Shown: positions 1-7,999 of the stretch, in pieces
How the letters are laid out: every line of letters starts with the position of its first letter
How positions within the stretch are numbered: the stretch's first letter is position 1
Source of the DNA: an uncultured Verrucomicrobiales bacterium
Lineage (GTDB): Bacteria; Verrucomicrobiota; Verrucomicrobiia; Verrucomicrobiales; Akkermansiaceae
Assembly (NCBI GenBank): GCA_905478925.1
Contig: CAJQKQ010000008.1
Coordinates: forward strand, 1 to 64,000
DNA: 64,000 bases
Direction of reading: 5' to 3'
The notes under the pieces: model-generated
What the model was told of the DNA's origin: nothing
Seen by the model: only the letters and a program-made list of their open reading frames with translations
The model's database searches: none
Position numbers and translations under genes: made by a program

Positions 1-33
1 TTCTGCGGTTAGGTGTCTTCTTTTTCGTTTCAT
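1..33 (-). CDS. possible transposase N-terminus, cut by left edge
   Basis: Reading the minus strand from an ATG at position 33 gives MKRKRRHLTAE before the window ends. This basic start resembles the first residues of helix-turn-helix transposase subunits (MK+TRRxLTAEQK type). Only 11 residues are visible, so the call rests on similarity of a very short stretch. It could be an unrelated gene start. Confidence 0.25.
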   Translation of the reverse strand, partial: MKRKRRHLTAE

Positions 34-331
34 GTTTCTGGTCTCTTTTCGGGGATTTGCCCCCTCAAAGACCAGCTCATTTCATCAATAAGACTCTGGC
101 TCCGTTTTGCGGGACCACTTCAGAGAGTGGGAAGTTGATCTTCCGTAAGCCACTCATAAGTAATCCTCACAGTTGGTCGAGGCTCCCCTCGATCAATTCT
201 GAGGCCTGCCGCTTTCCCTTTCATCAAGGAAATTCCCTTGACGGGGATGCTAGAATCGATTGTTTTTCGGAAACAACGGATTGCACTGAACTCCGCTACG
301 CTGCGTCAGTGAATACCACTGTTGAACTAAA
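34..331. other. non-coding left-edge stretch
   Basis: No convincing gene is seen. The 94-residue plus-strand ORF here has no recognisable motif and unlikely composition. The stretch may be the upstream end of the element beginning at the left edge plus the leader of the next gene. Confidence 0.4.
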
Positions 332-889
332 ATGTTCCTGATCGGAAAGGATAGAGTACATGATATCGATCTGAGGCTGCTTTCGGATCTGGTCGCCGTC
401 ATCGATAAGCAATTGGAGCTCGTTGAGGAGCAGGCACAAGGACGATGGGAGGATGCCGACATGTCTGGCGAGTTTGATTGGGCGGAGCATGTGGCGGGTC
501 TTGGATTTACATCATGCCAGACCTACTTGGCGGCAACCTACCCATTTACGCGCATAACGAAGCCCGAAGCGTTGAATCTAGGTCCTATCGAATCCAAATC
601 GAAGCGGCCGGTAGTCTCCGTGATCAACGCAGCAGCGAACTTCTGGAAGCACAATCCAGAGTGGAGCTTACAGCCAGAAGCTCGGCGGGTTACGATAATC
701 AAAGAGGCGTTTGACGATGTCGGTTATCCTGTAGACTGCGATTATCCTCTCACCGGCATCTTAGCGGAGCTCACTGGTGGTGCGATCAGATTTCGCGCAA
801 TCATCCCGTTACTTGATGAGTGGCGTGACGCCCTGATCAACGAAGAAGCCCAACAAGCCGCACATAGCGACGCCGAACCACCCCCCTGA
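332..889 (+). CDS. hypothetical protein (185 aa)
   Basis: I do not recognise the family. The predicted protein is soluble and acidic, with no signal peptide or membrane segment. It has a helical N-terminus (DLRLLSDLVAVIDKQLELVEEQ) and ends in a low-complexity acidic/Pro tail (SDAEPPP). Regular residue use makes it a believable gene rather than a shadow ORF. It stands alone between the left-edge stretch and a convergent unknown gene. No function is proposed. Confidence 0.55.
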   Translation: MFLIGKDRVHDIDLRLLSDLVAVIDKQLELVEEQAQGRWEDADMSGEFDWAEHVAGLGFTSCQTYLAATYPFTRITKPEALNLGPIESKSKRPVVSVINAAANFWKHNPEWSLQPEARRVTIIKEAFDDVGYPVDCDYPLTGILAELTGGAIRFRAIIPLLDEWRDALINEEAQQAAHSDAEPPP

Positions 890-939
890 TTAAATCGGAA
901 GCTGACCCCGGCGCGCCATTGCTCAGACGTTCGCGAGAA

Positions 940-1359
940 TCATCGCCCGTATTCCTCTGGCGGCAGCGGGGCGACAGGGATAGTATCATCGGCATTGGCT
1001 ACGTTCCAGGCCTGGATCGCGAGGAGTGCGAGATCGTCGATGATTTCTGCCGCTCGGTGAAAGTCACGTTCGAGATTCTCCAGCCTGGTGATCTCGTTGC
1101 TCTGCGGAGCACCGAAGCACGTTTCCATGAGTTTCTTGTGCGCTTTGCCGTTGAATTTCTCCCCGGCTCGCGCCTGTGAACGTAAATATCCGCAAGCCTC
1201 GATTAGTGCCTCAAGTTCCATGGCGTTGTACATCGCAGGAGGATCGTTCGGAGATTGGAAATCATAATCTCGCGCCTCTTCCTCGGATAGTTTCCGGGTT
1301 CTATCGATTTCAAGTTCCATCTTTTTGGTGTCGTTGGGCATGTCCACATCATACCACAC
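940..1359 (-). CDS. hypothetical protein (about 133-139 aa)
   Basis: Not recognised. The chain is highly charged and mostly helical, with a stretch (EITRLENLERDFHRAAEIIDDLALLAIQAW) that could form a coiled coil. The ORF track starts at MWYDVDMPND; the second Met (MPNDTKK, position 1341) is as good a start. No signal peptide is seen. The gene is convergent with the unknown ORF on its left. It may belong to the same acquired segment as the neighbouring broken ATPase. Confidence 0.5.
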   Translation of the reverse strand: MWYDVDMPNDTKKMELEIDRTRKLSEEEARDYDFQSPNDPPAMYNAMELEALIEACGYLRSQARAGEKFNGKAHKKLMETCFGAPQSNEITRLENLERDFHRAAEIIDDLALLAIQAWNVANADDTIPVAPLPPEEYGR

Positions 1360-1548
1360 CCCCGCCAGCTTCCCGCAGAACAGCCGCTGCGCGGAGCGCG
1401 CACCCGACCTTGGAATGAAGTTGCGTAAGGCTTGAGGGGTTTGATATGATCCATTGGAGAGAGGTTCGATTGGATCGAACTTCGCCGCCCGTGGTCAGTC
1501 AATACCTACTGTTATGCCAAGAAAAACCTCATCTGTGCTCCGATCTTT

Positions 1549-2211
1549 ATGCGCCATCTAGTTTTACCAGGAAAGGGCGTCGAGCCTGCGAAAAAGGTTG
1601 AAACCGATCAGAGTATTCTTTTCATCGGTGCGAATGGTTCAGGGAAGACCCGCCTTGGGACATGGATTGAGTTAGGGCGAATGCAAGGCTCAAGAATCCA
1701 TAGAATCTCGGCACAGAAATCGTTGGCCATGCCTGACTACACCACTCCGAAGTCGATTGAGCTTGCGCAGCGAGACCTTCTATTCGGCAATCCGAATGTT
1801 GAAAACAATGTGGGGGCTCATCGGTGGGGCAACCGCCCTGCTACGAGTCTGCTAAACGATTTCCAGAAGCTGATGGTCTATCTGTTCTCTGACGAGACAG
1901 AAAAGAACGCAAAGTTCAAGGCAGCCTGCACGCAATCGGCGGAGAGGCTTGAACCGCCGCGCACGAAACTCGATCTGTTAAAAGATGTTTGGGAAGCAGT
2001 GCTTCCACACAGAGAGTTAGTCATAGGAGGTTTGCAAATCGAAACCCGTGTGCTTGACGACAATGAATCCATCTACAAATCGTCAGAGATGAGCGACGGC
2101 GAAAGGGTGATGTTTTATTTAATCGGACAGTGCCTCTCAATCATATGTTCCCAGAGAAATAATAGGGAATCCCCTTGCCTTGTGATTTCCGGCGCTAGGA
2201 TGCGGGCATGA
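1549..2211 (+). pseudogene. 5' fragment of a P-loop AAA/ABC-like ATPase
   Basis: The N-terminus carries a clear Walker A, GANGSGKTR, about 28 residues in. Near residue 184 an ABC-like signature SDGER follows. In AAA_15/AAA_21-type ATPases this signature is soon followed by the Walker B aspartate and a DEPE-type loop. Here the reading stops at SPCLVISGARMRA just where Walker B (VIIDEPE-like) should be. The last codons overlap the start of the HUH transposase gene. The 220-residue product lacks Walker B and the lid and should not hydrolyse ATP. Family members of this kind act in defence or repair systems, but the partner is not visible. Confidence 0.7.
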
Positions 2212-3305
2212 GCAAGAAACGTTGGCTGGCCGCATGGGCGGATTCCGATACGAAACCAGCGATCTACCACTGCATTTCACGTGTGGTGGATCGGCGCTTC
2301 GCATTCGGGGACGAGGAGCGGGAGGCTTTCCGGATGTTCATGCGGATGTATGAGAATTTCAGCGGCTGCCGGGTGCTTTCCTACTGCGTGATGTCGAACC
2401 ATTTCCATCTCCTGCTGGAAGTCCCCCCGAAACCGGAGGACGGCATTTCCGATGAACTGCTCTTGCAAAGGCTCGGTGCCTTGCACAGCGAGAAATTTGT
2501 CGCGGGAGTTGCGGCGGAGTTGGCGGCAGCTCGAACCGAGGGAGGGCTTGTGGGCGGCAACGAGGCGCGGGTGCGGGAGATCCACGAACGCTTCACCTAC
2601 CGGATGGAGTCCCTGAGCCATTACATGCAGGGGCTGCTGATCCGATTCACCCGCTGGTTCAACCGAAAGCATAAGCGCTCGGGAACCCTGTGGGAGGAGC
2701 GTTTCAAGAGCGTCATCGTGGAAAGCGGAACGGCGGCGCGGACGCTGGCGGCCTACATCGACCTCAATCCCGTGCGGGCTGGCATGGTCGAAGATCCGGC
2801 GGAATATCGCTGGAGCGGCTACGGGGAGGCTGTCGGCGGAGGAAACAAGGGCAATGGGAAAAAGGCGCGGGAGGGACTCGTCAGGGCATACCTCTGCCAC
2901 AACGGAACGGGCTTCGACTCGGGAAAATGGCGGGATGTTTCGCGCGGATACCGGAGACTCCTTGGCATGGCGCTCGAGCGGAAGTCCGGCAGGTCAACGG
3001 CAGGAGACTCGACGAACGCTACGGAAGGGAAAAACCAAAACGAGGCTGAGACTCTTGAAAACGGGGAAACCGGACACGTGCTCAAGGAGCTTTCCGTCGC
3101 AAAATTTTTATCCCATCGTGTCAGGTATTTCACCGATGGGGCGGTCATCGGCAGCAGGGAGTTCGTCAACCATGCCTTTGCCACATCCAGGGAACGGTTT
3201 TCATCGAAACGAAAGGACGGGGCGCGGAAAATCCGAGATCTGCCGCCCGAGGCAAAAGGCCATCTCTGGAGTATGCGTGACCTGAGGGTGGAGGTATCCT
3301 CTTAA
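2208..3305 (+). mobile_element. REP-associated tyrosine (Y1/HUH) transposase, RAYT
   Basis: The 365-residue protein begins with the RAYT-type pattern YHCISRVVDRRFAFGDEERE. It contains the HUH metal-binding motif NHFHLLLEVP near residue 64 and the segment GTLWEERFKS then AAYIDLNPVRAGMV, all typical of IS200/REP-associated Y1 transposases. These enzymes nick and join single-stranded palindromes and are usually single-copy domesticated genes. An AGGA sits about 11 bases before the ATG. The C-terminal 120 residues are a family-variable tail. The start overlaps the end of the truncated ATPase gene. No matching palindrome pair directly flanks it, although palindromic repeats occur later in the window. 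Confidence 0.9.
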
Positions 3306-3820
3306 AAAGTGTAAAGCGCGAATGCCACGGGAGTGAGCGGTTTTTAGCTTGCCGCTGTAGGGCTTGCGCCGCAAACCTCATATCTACGGGGAATGGCGTT
3401 GAGGTCGAGGGGGGATTTCGGGGCGAATGGGGGATTTTCGGTTGTTCGGCCTGTCGGTGTAGGTTCATTGAAATGTGAAAGTGCAAGTCCCGTTGCCCCT
3501 TTCACATTTGGGAAAGCATTACGAGAGAAAGATGATTTCAACCGCAGATGGACGGGATGCACGCAGAGGAAAGAAGGGATTTCGGAAATTTAGGTTCGAA
3601 GTTTTCGAAAACGAACACAGCCAGCAATCAATCCCATTTTCATCGTCCCGGATCTGCGTCAATCCCGTCCATTTGACGAAATAATTTCGTTTCCAGTTCG
3701 TCTATGTCCGCTGCGCTCCCGTTGCGGTTTGATGTTTTTTCATGTAGACGCCCTGGATTCTCAGCCGTGTTGTATTGCGGTTGTAAGGGCGTTCTGATTG
3801 AACTGTCTGAGGATTCAAAT
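3306..3820. other. intergenic region with an inverted repeat
   Basis: No gene is supported; the listed ORFs lack motifs. It contains an 11-bp perfect inverted repeat, AAATGTGAAAG at 3471 and CTTTCACATTT at 3499, 17 bases apart. It may belong to the right end of the transposase unit. The FKBP leader occupies the last part. Confidence 0.4.
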
Positions 3821-4273
3821 ATGAGACGTCAGAAGGAAAAAAATCGAGATTCCAGCAAAAAGCGCACGCGCGGGACTGCGCGAGACGGTCGTGCGGAGAC
3901 GGAGGAGTTTTTGAAGAAGAATCGCTTGAAAGCCGATGTCATCGAGACGCCGAGCGGACTGCAATATACGATTGTGAATTCGGGCGAGGGAGCGAGTCCG
4001 ACGGAGTGGAGCACCGTCGAGGTAAATCAGCGCATCCTGCTGGTAGACGGGACAGTCATCAAGGACACCTTTCGAACGCCGGACAATGACCGTTTCACCA
4101 TGCAAGAAGCAATCGCAGGGCTCAAGGAGGGCTTGCCGTTGATGAAGGAAGGCGCTCGATTCCGTTTCGTCGTCCCTCCGGACCTGGCGTGGGGGAAACG
4201 CGGAGCAGGTGACAAGATCGGACCCTACGCAACACTCGTCTTCGACATTCGTCTTGAAAGGGTGAGAGACTGA
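3821..4273 (+). CDS. FKBP-type peptidyl-prolyl cis-trans isomerase
   Basis: Residues about 25-150 match the FKBP fold: FLKKNRLKADVIETPSGLQY is the usual linker before the domain. Then come a VDGTVIKDTF strand, GLKEGLPLMKEGARFRFVVPPDLAWGKRG and a final ATLVFDIRLERV. These enzymes catalyse cis-trans isomerisation of Xaa-Pro bonds. The ORF track starts at 3704, but the first 39 residues are poor protein sequence. The ATG at 3821 (MRRQKEKNRD) gives a basic N-terminus and normal length, 150 aa. No signal peptide is obvious from that start, so it may be cytosolic. Some aromatic pocket residues of classic FKBPs are replaced (TFRTPDNDRF in place of FDSS), so activity may be low. Confidence 0.8.
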   Translation: MRRQKEKNRDSSKKRTRGTARDGRAETEEFLKKNRLKADVIETPSGLQYTIVNSGEGASPTEWSTVEVNQRILLVDGTVIKDTFRTPDNDRFTMQEAIAGLKEGLPLMKEGARFRFVVPPDLAWGKRGAGDKIGPYATLVFDIRLERVRD

Positions 4274-4369
4274 CCCGAATATTGAGCTATCTGACCCGAG
4301 ACAGATCGCCTGGCAAAAATGAGCGCCATCGGGTTCCCCGATGACGCTTGGCTGGTTATTTTCAGCCCG

Positions 4370-4585
4370 TCAGGAAAGCCGCTTCTTGGCTTCCTCGACG
4401 AGATGATCAGGACCGGTCACGGAGACTTTTGATCGTCCGTCGTATTTGATCTTCAGGTTCCGCCCGAGGGTCGGTCCCAGCTTTTTTCTGATCCCATCTT
4501 CAGCAGCTTTGACAACCTGCTTTTCGAGATCTCGCTGGAACCGCCTCATGTCGGAACTCGACAGGAGATTATAGTTCTTTCCCAT
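4370..4585 (-). CDS. small hypothetical protein (71 aa)
   Basis: Unknown family. The charged chain has a helical first half (MRRFQRDLEKQVVKAAEDGIRKKLG) and a short beta-like second half ending EEAKKRLS. It starts five bases after the stop of the DUF2188 gene on the same strand, so the two are probably cotranscribed. The spacing suggests a small two-gene unit. No toxin or antitoxin family was recognised. Confidence 0.55.
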   Translation of the reverse strand: MGKNYNLLSSSDMRRFQRDLEKQVVKAAEDGIRKKLGPTLGRNLKIKYDGRSKVSVTGPDHLVEEAKKRLS

Positions 4586-4590
4586 CGGGG

Positions 4591-4818
4591 TTATCCCTTG
4601 CTTGAGGTTGGATCGTTGCCATGGCTGTCACGATCACGGATCTTACCATTGGGGCGGTGGATGAAGAGTTCACCCATTCCGGCTCGGGACGCTTCACGAC
4701 CGTGATCGATCGCTACAGCTTGAGTCGGGACGATGCCTGAGACACGTGAGGAACCCTCACGTCTCCAAGCCCAGTTTTCACCATGTTTAACGACATGGAC
4801 GTTTTTCGGATTAGGCAT
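4591..4818 (-). CDS. DUF2188 domain protein
   Basis: The 75-residue product from the ATG at 4818 (MPNPKNVHVVKHGENWAWRR) matches the DUF2188 pattern: HVV..GENWAWRREG, a central TQAVAIDHGRE helix, and GELFIHRPNGKIRDRDSHGNDP at the C-terminus. The role of the family is unknown. The upstream 26 residues of the longer ORF are not family-like, so the shorter start is preferred. It is followed five bases later by a 71-residue unknown gene. Confidence 0.75.
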   Translation of the reverse strand: MPNPKNVHVVKHGENWAWRREGSSRVSGIVPTQAVAIDHGREASRAGMGELFIHRPNGKIRDRDSHGNDPTSSKG

Positions 4819-4938
4819 AATGCTAATTTTGTGAACCAGCTTCATCCTTGACGCGCCCAGCTGAATGCCGGATAAGAACTTCGTCGTCCGCGACAAAATT
4901 CCTTACGCTTCCATTGAAGTTGGAAGTTAGTTTGGAAG

Positions 4939-4970
4939 AAAAGGGTAGGTGTTTCAGCACCTGCCCTTTT
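4939..4970. terminator. strong hairpin with T-rich flanks
   Basis: AAAAGGGTAGGTG at 4939 pairs with CACCTGCCCTTTT at 4958 (13 pairs, one G-T) around a 6-base loop. T-rich bases follow on both strands, so it could terminate in either direction. It lies upstream of both divergent neighbours, so it terminates no intact visible gene. On the plus strand a short reading frame ending ASIEVGS-stop lies just before it, perhaps the tail of a lost gene. Confidence 0.65.
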
Positions 4971-5118
4971 TCTTGGATGCGAATAGGAGTAGCCTATACC
5001 TTGGAGGGAGGCAAGGAGAAAGTTCGTGACTCCCGTAAGAATGTGGAAAAAAGTTCCCAATTCTGTAACTTTAGAGTTCCACCGGTGAACAAAGTATGAA
5101 TATCATGCATCCAACCCC

Positions 5119-5406
5119 ATGGAGATCATCGCGGTAGACAAGATCGAGAAGTTCGTTCGGAAGCATGCGAATGCCCGTGCGTCTCTTGCTTCCTGGCTAC
5201 TGATCGCCGAGGGTGCCGAGTGGACTTGCCCGCAGGATGTGAAGAACCACTTCCGCTCGGCAGACATCCTCTCGGGCAATCGCATCGTATTCAACATAGG
5301 AGGTAACAATTACCGATTGGTGGTTCTAGTCCGTTACAGGAATGGAATTCTCCTGATCCAGAAAGTAGGCACCCATGCGGAATACGACCGCTGGAAACTC
5401 GACTGA
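5119..5406 (+). CDS. higB: HigB-family mRNA interferase toxin
   Basis: The 95-residue protein has the HigB_toxin pattern: an N-terminal FVRKHANARASLASW helix, DVKNHFRSADILSGNRIVFNIGGNNYRLVVLVRY, and the closing GTHAEYDRW. Family members are RelE-fold ribonucleases that cut mRNA on the ribosome. It is followed 16 bases later by a HigA-type antitoxin gene. As in other hig loci the toxin comes first. The conserved GTHAEYD end is intact, so the toxin is probably functional. Confidence 0.85.
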   Translation: MEIIAVDKIEKFVRKHANARASLASWLLIAEGAEWTCPQDVKNHFRSADILSGNRIVFNIGGNNYRLVVLVRYRNGILLIQKVGTHAEYDRWKLD

Positions 5407-5422
5407 CCAACCCAACAGCATC

Positions 5423-6604
5423 ATGAAAATCATTAAAAACAGCAAAGACCACGAAGACGCACTCCGTCAGTTGGAGGAGCTGATGGTTGCCGACCCGGCA
5501 CCCGGCACCGACGATGATGAGAGGCTCCAACTTCTCGCCTTCCTGATCGCCGATTATGAGAAACGCATCGTGAAAATCCCACAGGCTTCCCCTGCAGAGG
5601 TGATCCGGTTCGTGATGGAACAGCGCGGCCTCAAGCAGCAGGAACTGGTGCAATACATCGGCTCAAAGGGGCGGGTGTCCGAGATCCTTTCCGGTAAGCG
5701 TGAGCTGACGCTCAAAATGATACGTGCCTTGCACGCAGGTCTGGATATCCCGTTCAAGGCTCTGGTTCAGGAGCAAGGATTTGAGGTGCCTGATAAGATT
5801 TTCGTCGAGGATTTTCCGTTCAATGAAATGCACAAGGCCGGGTATTTCCCCAGTGTTTTGAATGAGAAGGTAACGGCAATCAAAGATCGGGCGGAGGAGC
5901 TTCTCCATAGCTTTTTCTGTGGACGTGAAAATGATCCAATGATGGCTTTCAACAGGCAGAGCAAAGGCAAAGCTGAGATCGACAAGTTTGCGATCCATGC
6001 GTGGCGATGCCGCGTGTTGGACAGGGCGAAAAAGGCGAAGCGCGGCACCTACTCCCACGACGGAGTCAATCAGGCTCTGTTCTCACAGCTCACGGTATTG
6101 AGCGCCCTTGATACAGGACCGCTACTTGTCCGTGACCGACTCGCAGCGGCAGGTATTGCGGTTGTTTATGAACCCCACTTGGCAAAAACACGCCTGGACG
6201 GTGCGGCACTCTGGCATCCCGATGGATTCCCTGTGATCGGGCTTACCCTGCGGTATGACCGTCTGGATAACTTCTGGTTCACCCTCTTCCACGAACTCGG
6301 TCATGTTGCCCACGATCTGAACGTCAAGGCTATCGGCTTCATCGATACGGACATTGATTCGACATCAGAAAAGGAGGTTGAACAAAAGGCTGATACCTTT
6401 GCTCTGAACCAATTCATATCTCCCGATGACTGGGAGGAGCTGAAACACCTGACCACCGCCAAAGAAATTCGGAAAGCCGCCGAGACGTTGGCGATCAACC
6501 CGGCAATTCTTGCTGGCCGCCTGCGCAGGGAAGCGAAGGATTATGGGAGGCACCGCACTCTCGTAGGGCAGGGCGAGGTTCGTTCCCAATTCAATCTTCT
6601 GTGA
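5423..6604 (+). CDS. higA: HigA-type HTH antitoxin fused to ImmA/IrrE metallopeptidase
   Basis: Two parts are joined. Residues 1-120 (from the ATG at 5423, MKIIKNSKDHEDAL) are HigA-like: the EDALRQLEELM start, then an XRE helix-turn-helix in RGLKQQELVQYIGSKGRVSEILSGKR. Residues from about 170 are an ImmA/IrrE (M78) peptidase with the zinc motif FHELGHVAHD near residue 295 and a downstream EKEVEQKADTFA helix supplying the third ligand. The first part should bind HigB and its operator. The second may cleave a regulator, possibly itself. The ORF-track start at 5375 overlaps higB and lacks similarity, so 5423 is chosen. Confidence 0.85.
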   Translation: MKIIKNSKDHEDALRQLEELMVADPAPGTDDDERLQLLAFLIADYEKRIVKIPQASPAEVIRFVMEQRGLKQQELVQYIGSKGRVSEILSGKRELTLKMIRALHAGLDIPFKALVQEQGFEVPDKIFVEDFPFNEMHKAGYFPSVLNEKVTAIKDRAEELLHSFFCGRENDPMMAFNRQSKGKAEIDKFAIHAWRCRVLDRAKKAKRGTYSHDGVNQALFSQLTVLSALDTGPLLVRDRLAAAGIAVVYEPHLAKTRLDGAALWHPDGFPVIGLTLRYDRLDNFWFTLFHELGHVAHDLNVKAIGFIDTDIDSTSEKEVEQKADTFALNQFISPDDWEELKHLTTAKEIRKAAETLAINPAILAGRLRREAKDYGRHRTLVGQGEVRSQFNLL

Positions 6605-6793
6605 GTCGGCGAATTTAAACAAGTCGCCGAAATTCCACTGCCAAAATGTGGGACGGATGTGGATTCTATTTTTGGGGGCGGGTGTCTCATTACAACATTT
6701 TCACAATACCAAAAATAGCGATGGGCTTCGGCTTCGCTGGGCGTAGTCCCAAAACTGAGCGCCTTCCTTTGAATTGCCACCAGCGAGATGAGT

Positions 6794-7174
6794 CTATTCA
6801 CGGATTTCGCTCAACGTCCTCAGATCCACGCGCTGGTCAGCGTTCATTTCCAAAAGAAACACCGTGGTGCGACCAATATCTGTCAGGCCAATCACGTGGG
6901 CGGATTCAATTTTGAAATGCTCCACCCACAAATGTTGCCGGGGATGGAAAAGGGTGACCAGCGCATCGCCATCAGGATCCCGACTGGTGAGATTCGGCCC
7001 CTTGAATAAATTGCAGTGGTGGCATGCGAGAGCCAGATTCGAGAAGTCGTCTGTTCCTCGGTGCTGCCGGGCGATGATGTGCTCCACGTGATATGTGTGG
7101 AATGGTTCCCAATTCTGGTGGGTTCCGCAGTATTCGCAGACACCCTGCGCGCGGGTTACGACCATACTCTTCAC
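6794..7174 (-). CDS. HNH endonuclease
   Basis: The 126-residue protein shows a complete HNH/zinc layout: CEYCG at residues 13-17, HVEHIIARQHRGTDDFSNLALACHHCN in the centre and a short C-terminal extension. The HxxH and NLALACxxCN elements form the metal site of a DNA nuclease. It follows a small unknown gene by 17 bases on the same strand. This gene pair recurs in related bacteria as far as I recall; the substrate is not known. No phage genes are nearby. Confidence 0.85.
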   Translation of the reverse strand: MKSMVVTRAQGVCEYCGTHQNWEPFHTYHVEHIIARQHRGTDDFSNLALACHHCNLFKGPNLTSRDPDGDALVTLFHPRQHLWVEHFKIESAHVIGLTDIGRTTVFLLEMNADQRVDLRTLSEIRE

Positions 7175-7191
7175 CTATCCAGGGACGCCCA

Positions 7192-7437
7192 TCAGGCGGC
7201 GGAGTTCAGCTTCAGGCGGGCTTTGGTCTGCAATAGACCGAGGAAGTTTCCGAAGGAAATGGCGCTGTGGTATTCGTGGCGTTCATCTTCGGTGAGCAAT
7301 CCCTCGTTGGCGCGTTCCGCGAGCAATGCCATCCTTGCCGTTGCTTCGTCAGGTGCGCGCATATCCACAAGGGCATGCAGTGCATTCGCATCGAAGGTGT
7401 CGGCAACAGCGGCAAGCATCGTTTCCATCGCATTCAT
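7192..7437 (-). CDS. small hypothetical partner of the HNH endonuclease
   Basis: From the ATG at 7437 (MNAMETMLAAVADTF) the 81-residue product is helical. It has RMALLAERANEGLLTEDERHEYHSAISFGNFLGLLQTKARLKL at its end, a pattern I associate with short proteins encoded just ahead of HNH nucleases. No catalytic motif is seen. The 17-base gap to the HNH gene implies cotranscription. It could be a regulator or an antitoxin-like partner, but this is not shown. Confidence 0.6.
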   Translation of the reverse strand: MNAMETMLAAVADTFDANALHALVDMRAPDEATARMALLAERANEGLLTEDERHEYHSAISFGNFLGLLQTKARLKLNSAA

Positions 7438-7999
7438 GTAAGGGAGAATAGATCTGCAGATCCAGACGCGCAATTCCGTTTTTTGTCAGCCAGCCTATCG
7501 CAAGTTCCCATGGAAATCGTGAGAAACGCAATGAATACGGATTCTATGTGTGTGAAAAGAGGAGTCAGGCGCAAGGCTTGGCATCTACGGGATCTGTAAA
7601 TTCTCTTTTCCAACATGCAAAGCCACATGGCCTCGCCATTTTCCCCGTCAAATCTCACCAACTGGCAAAGGGATTACATCCGCTTCAAGGTATGTGGCGG
7701 ATGTCCGGCGAGAGTGGAGCAACTCGCTACCTGAGGCAGTGGCCCGGAGATTCTACAGCGGAAGGAGTCTCGCGGCGGCGAGTTCGTGTCGTTGGGAAGC
7801 GAGGGTTTCAATATGACGTAAGGACATGGGCAAGCAGGTTTCCCTGGGTGGAGATTGCAGGTATCAGAAAAGACCTGCAAAACATACATTACGATGTTTC
7901 TTTTGCAGAGTGATTGGGCGACGAATGCTTGGATTGAGTCAATTCTCGCAAAATCACATTTACCATTTGGGTCAGGATTTTCATTGAGACATCTTGCTA
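7438..7999. other. long intergenic stretch, possible gene debris
   Basis: No intact gene is supported. Short plus-strand stretches read like protein, for example NWQRDYIRFKV at about 7660, AVARRFYSGRSLAAASS at about 7735 and VSEKTCKTYITMF at about 7858. They lie in different frames with stops between them. This could be a decayed DNA-binding gene or chance. Confidence 0.35.

Noticed and set aside
57-341. 94-residue plus-strand ORF near the left edge
   Set aside because: No recognisable motif or ribosome site, and it overlaps the start of the next ORF.
7548-7913. 121-residue plus-strand ORF in the region after the HNH gene pair
   Set aside because: No motif and poor protein-like composition; other frames in the same stretch look slightly more like coding debris.
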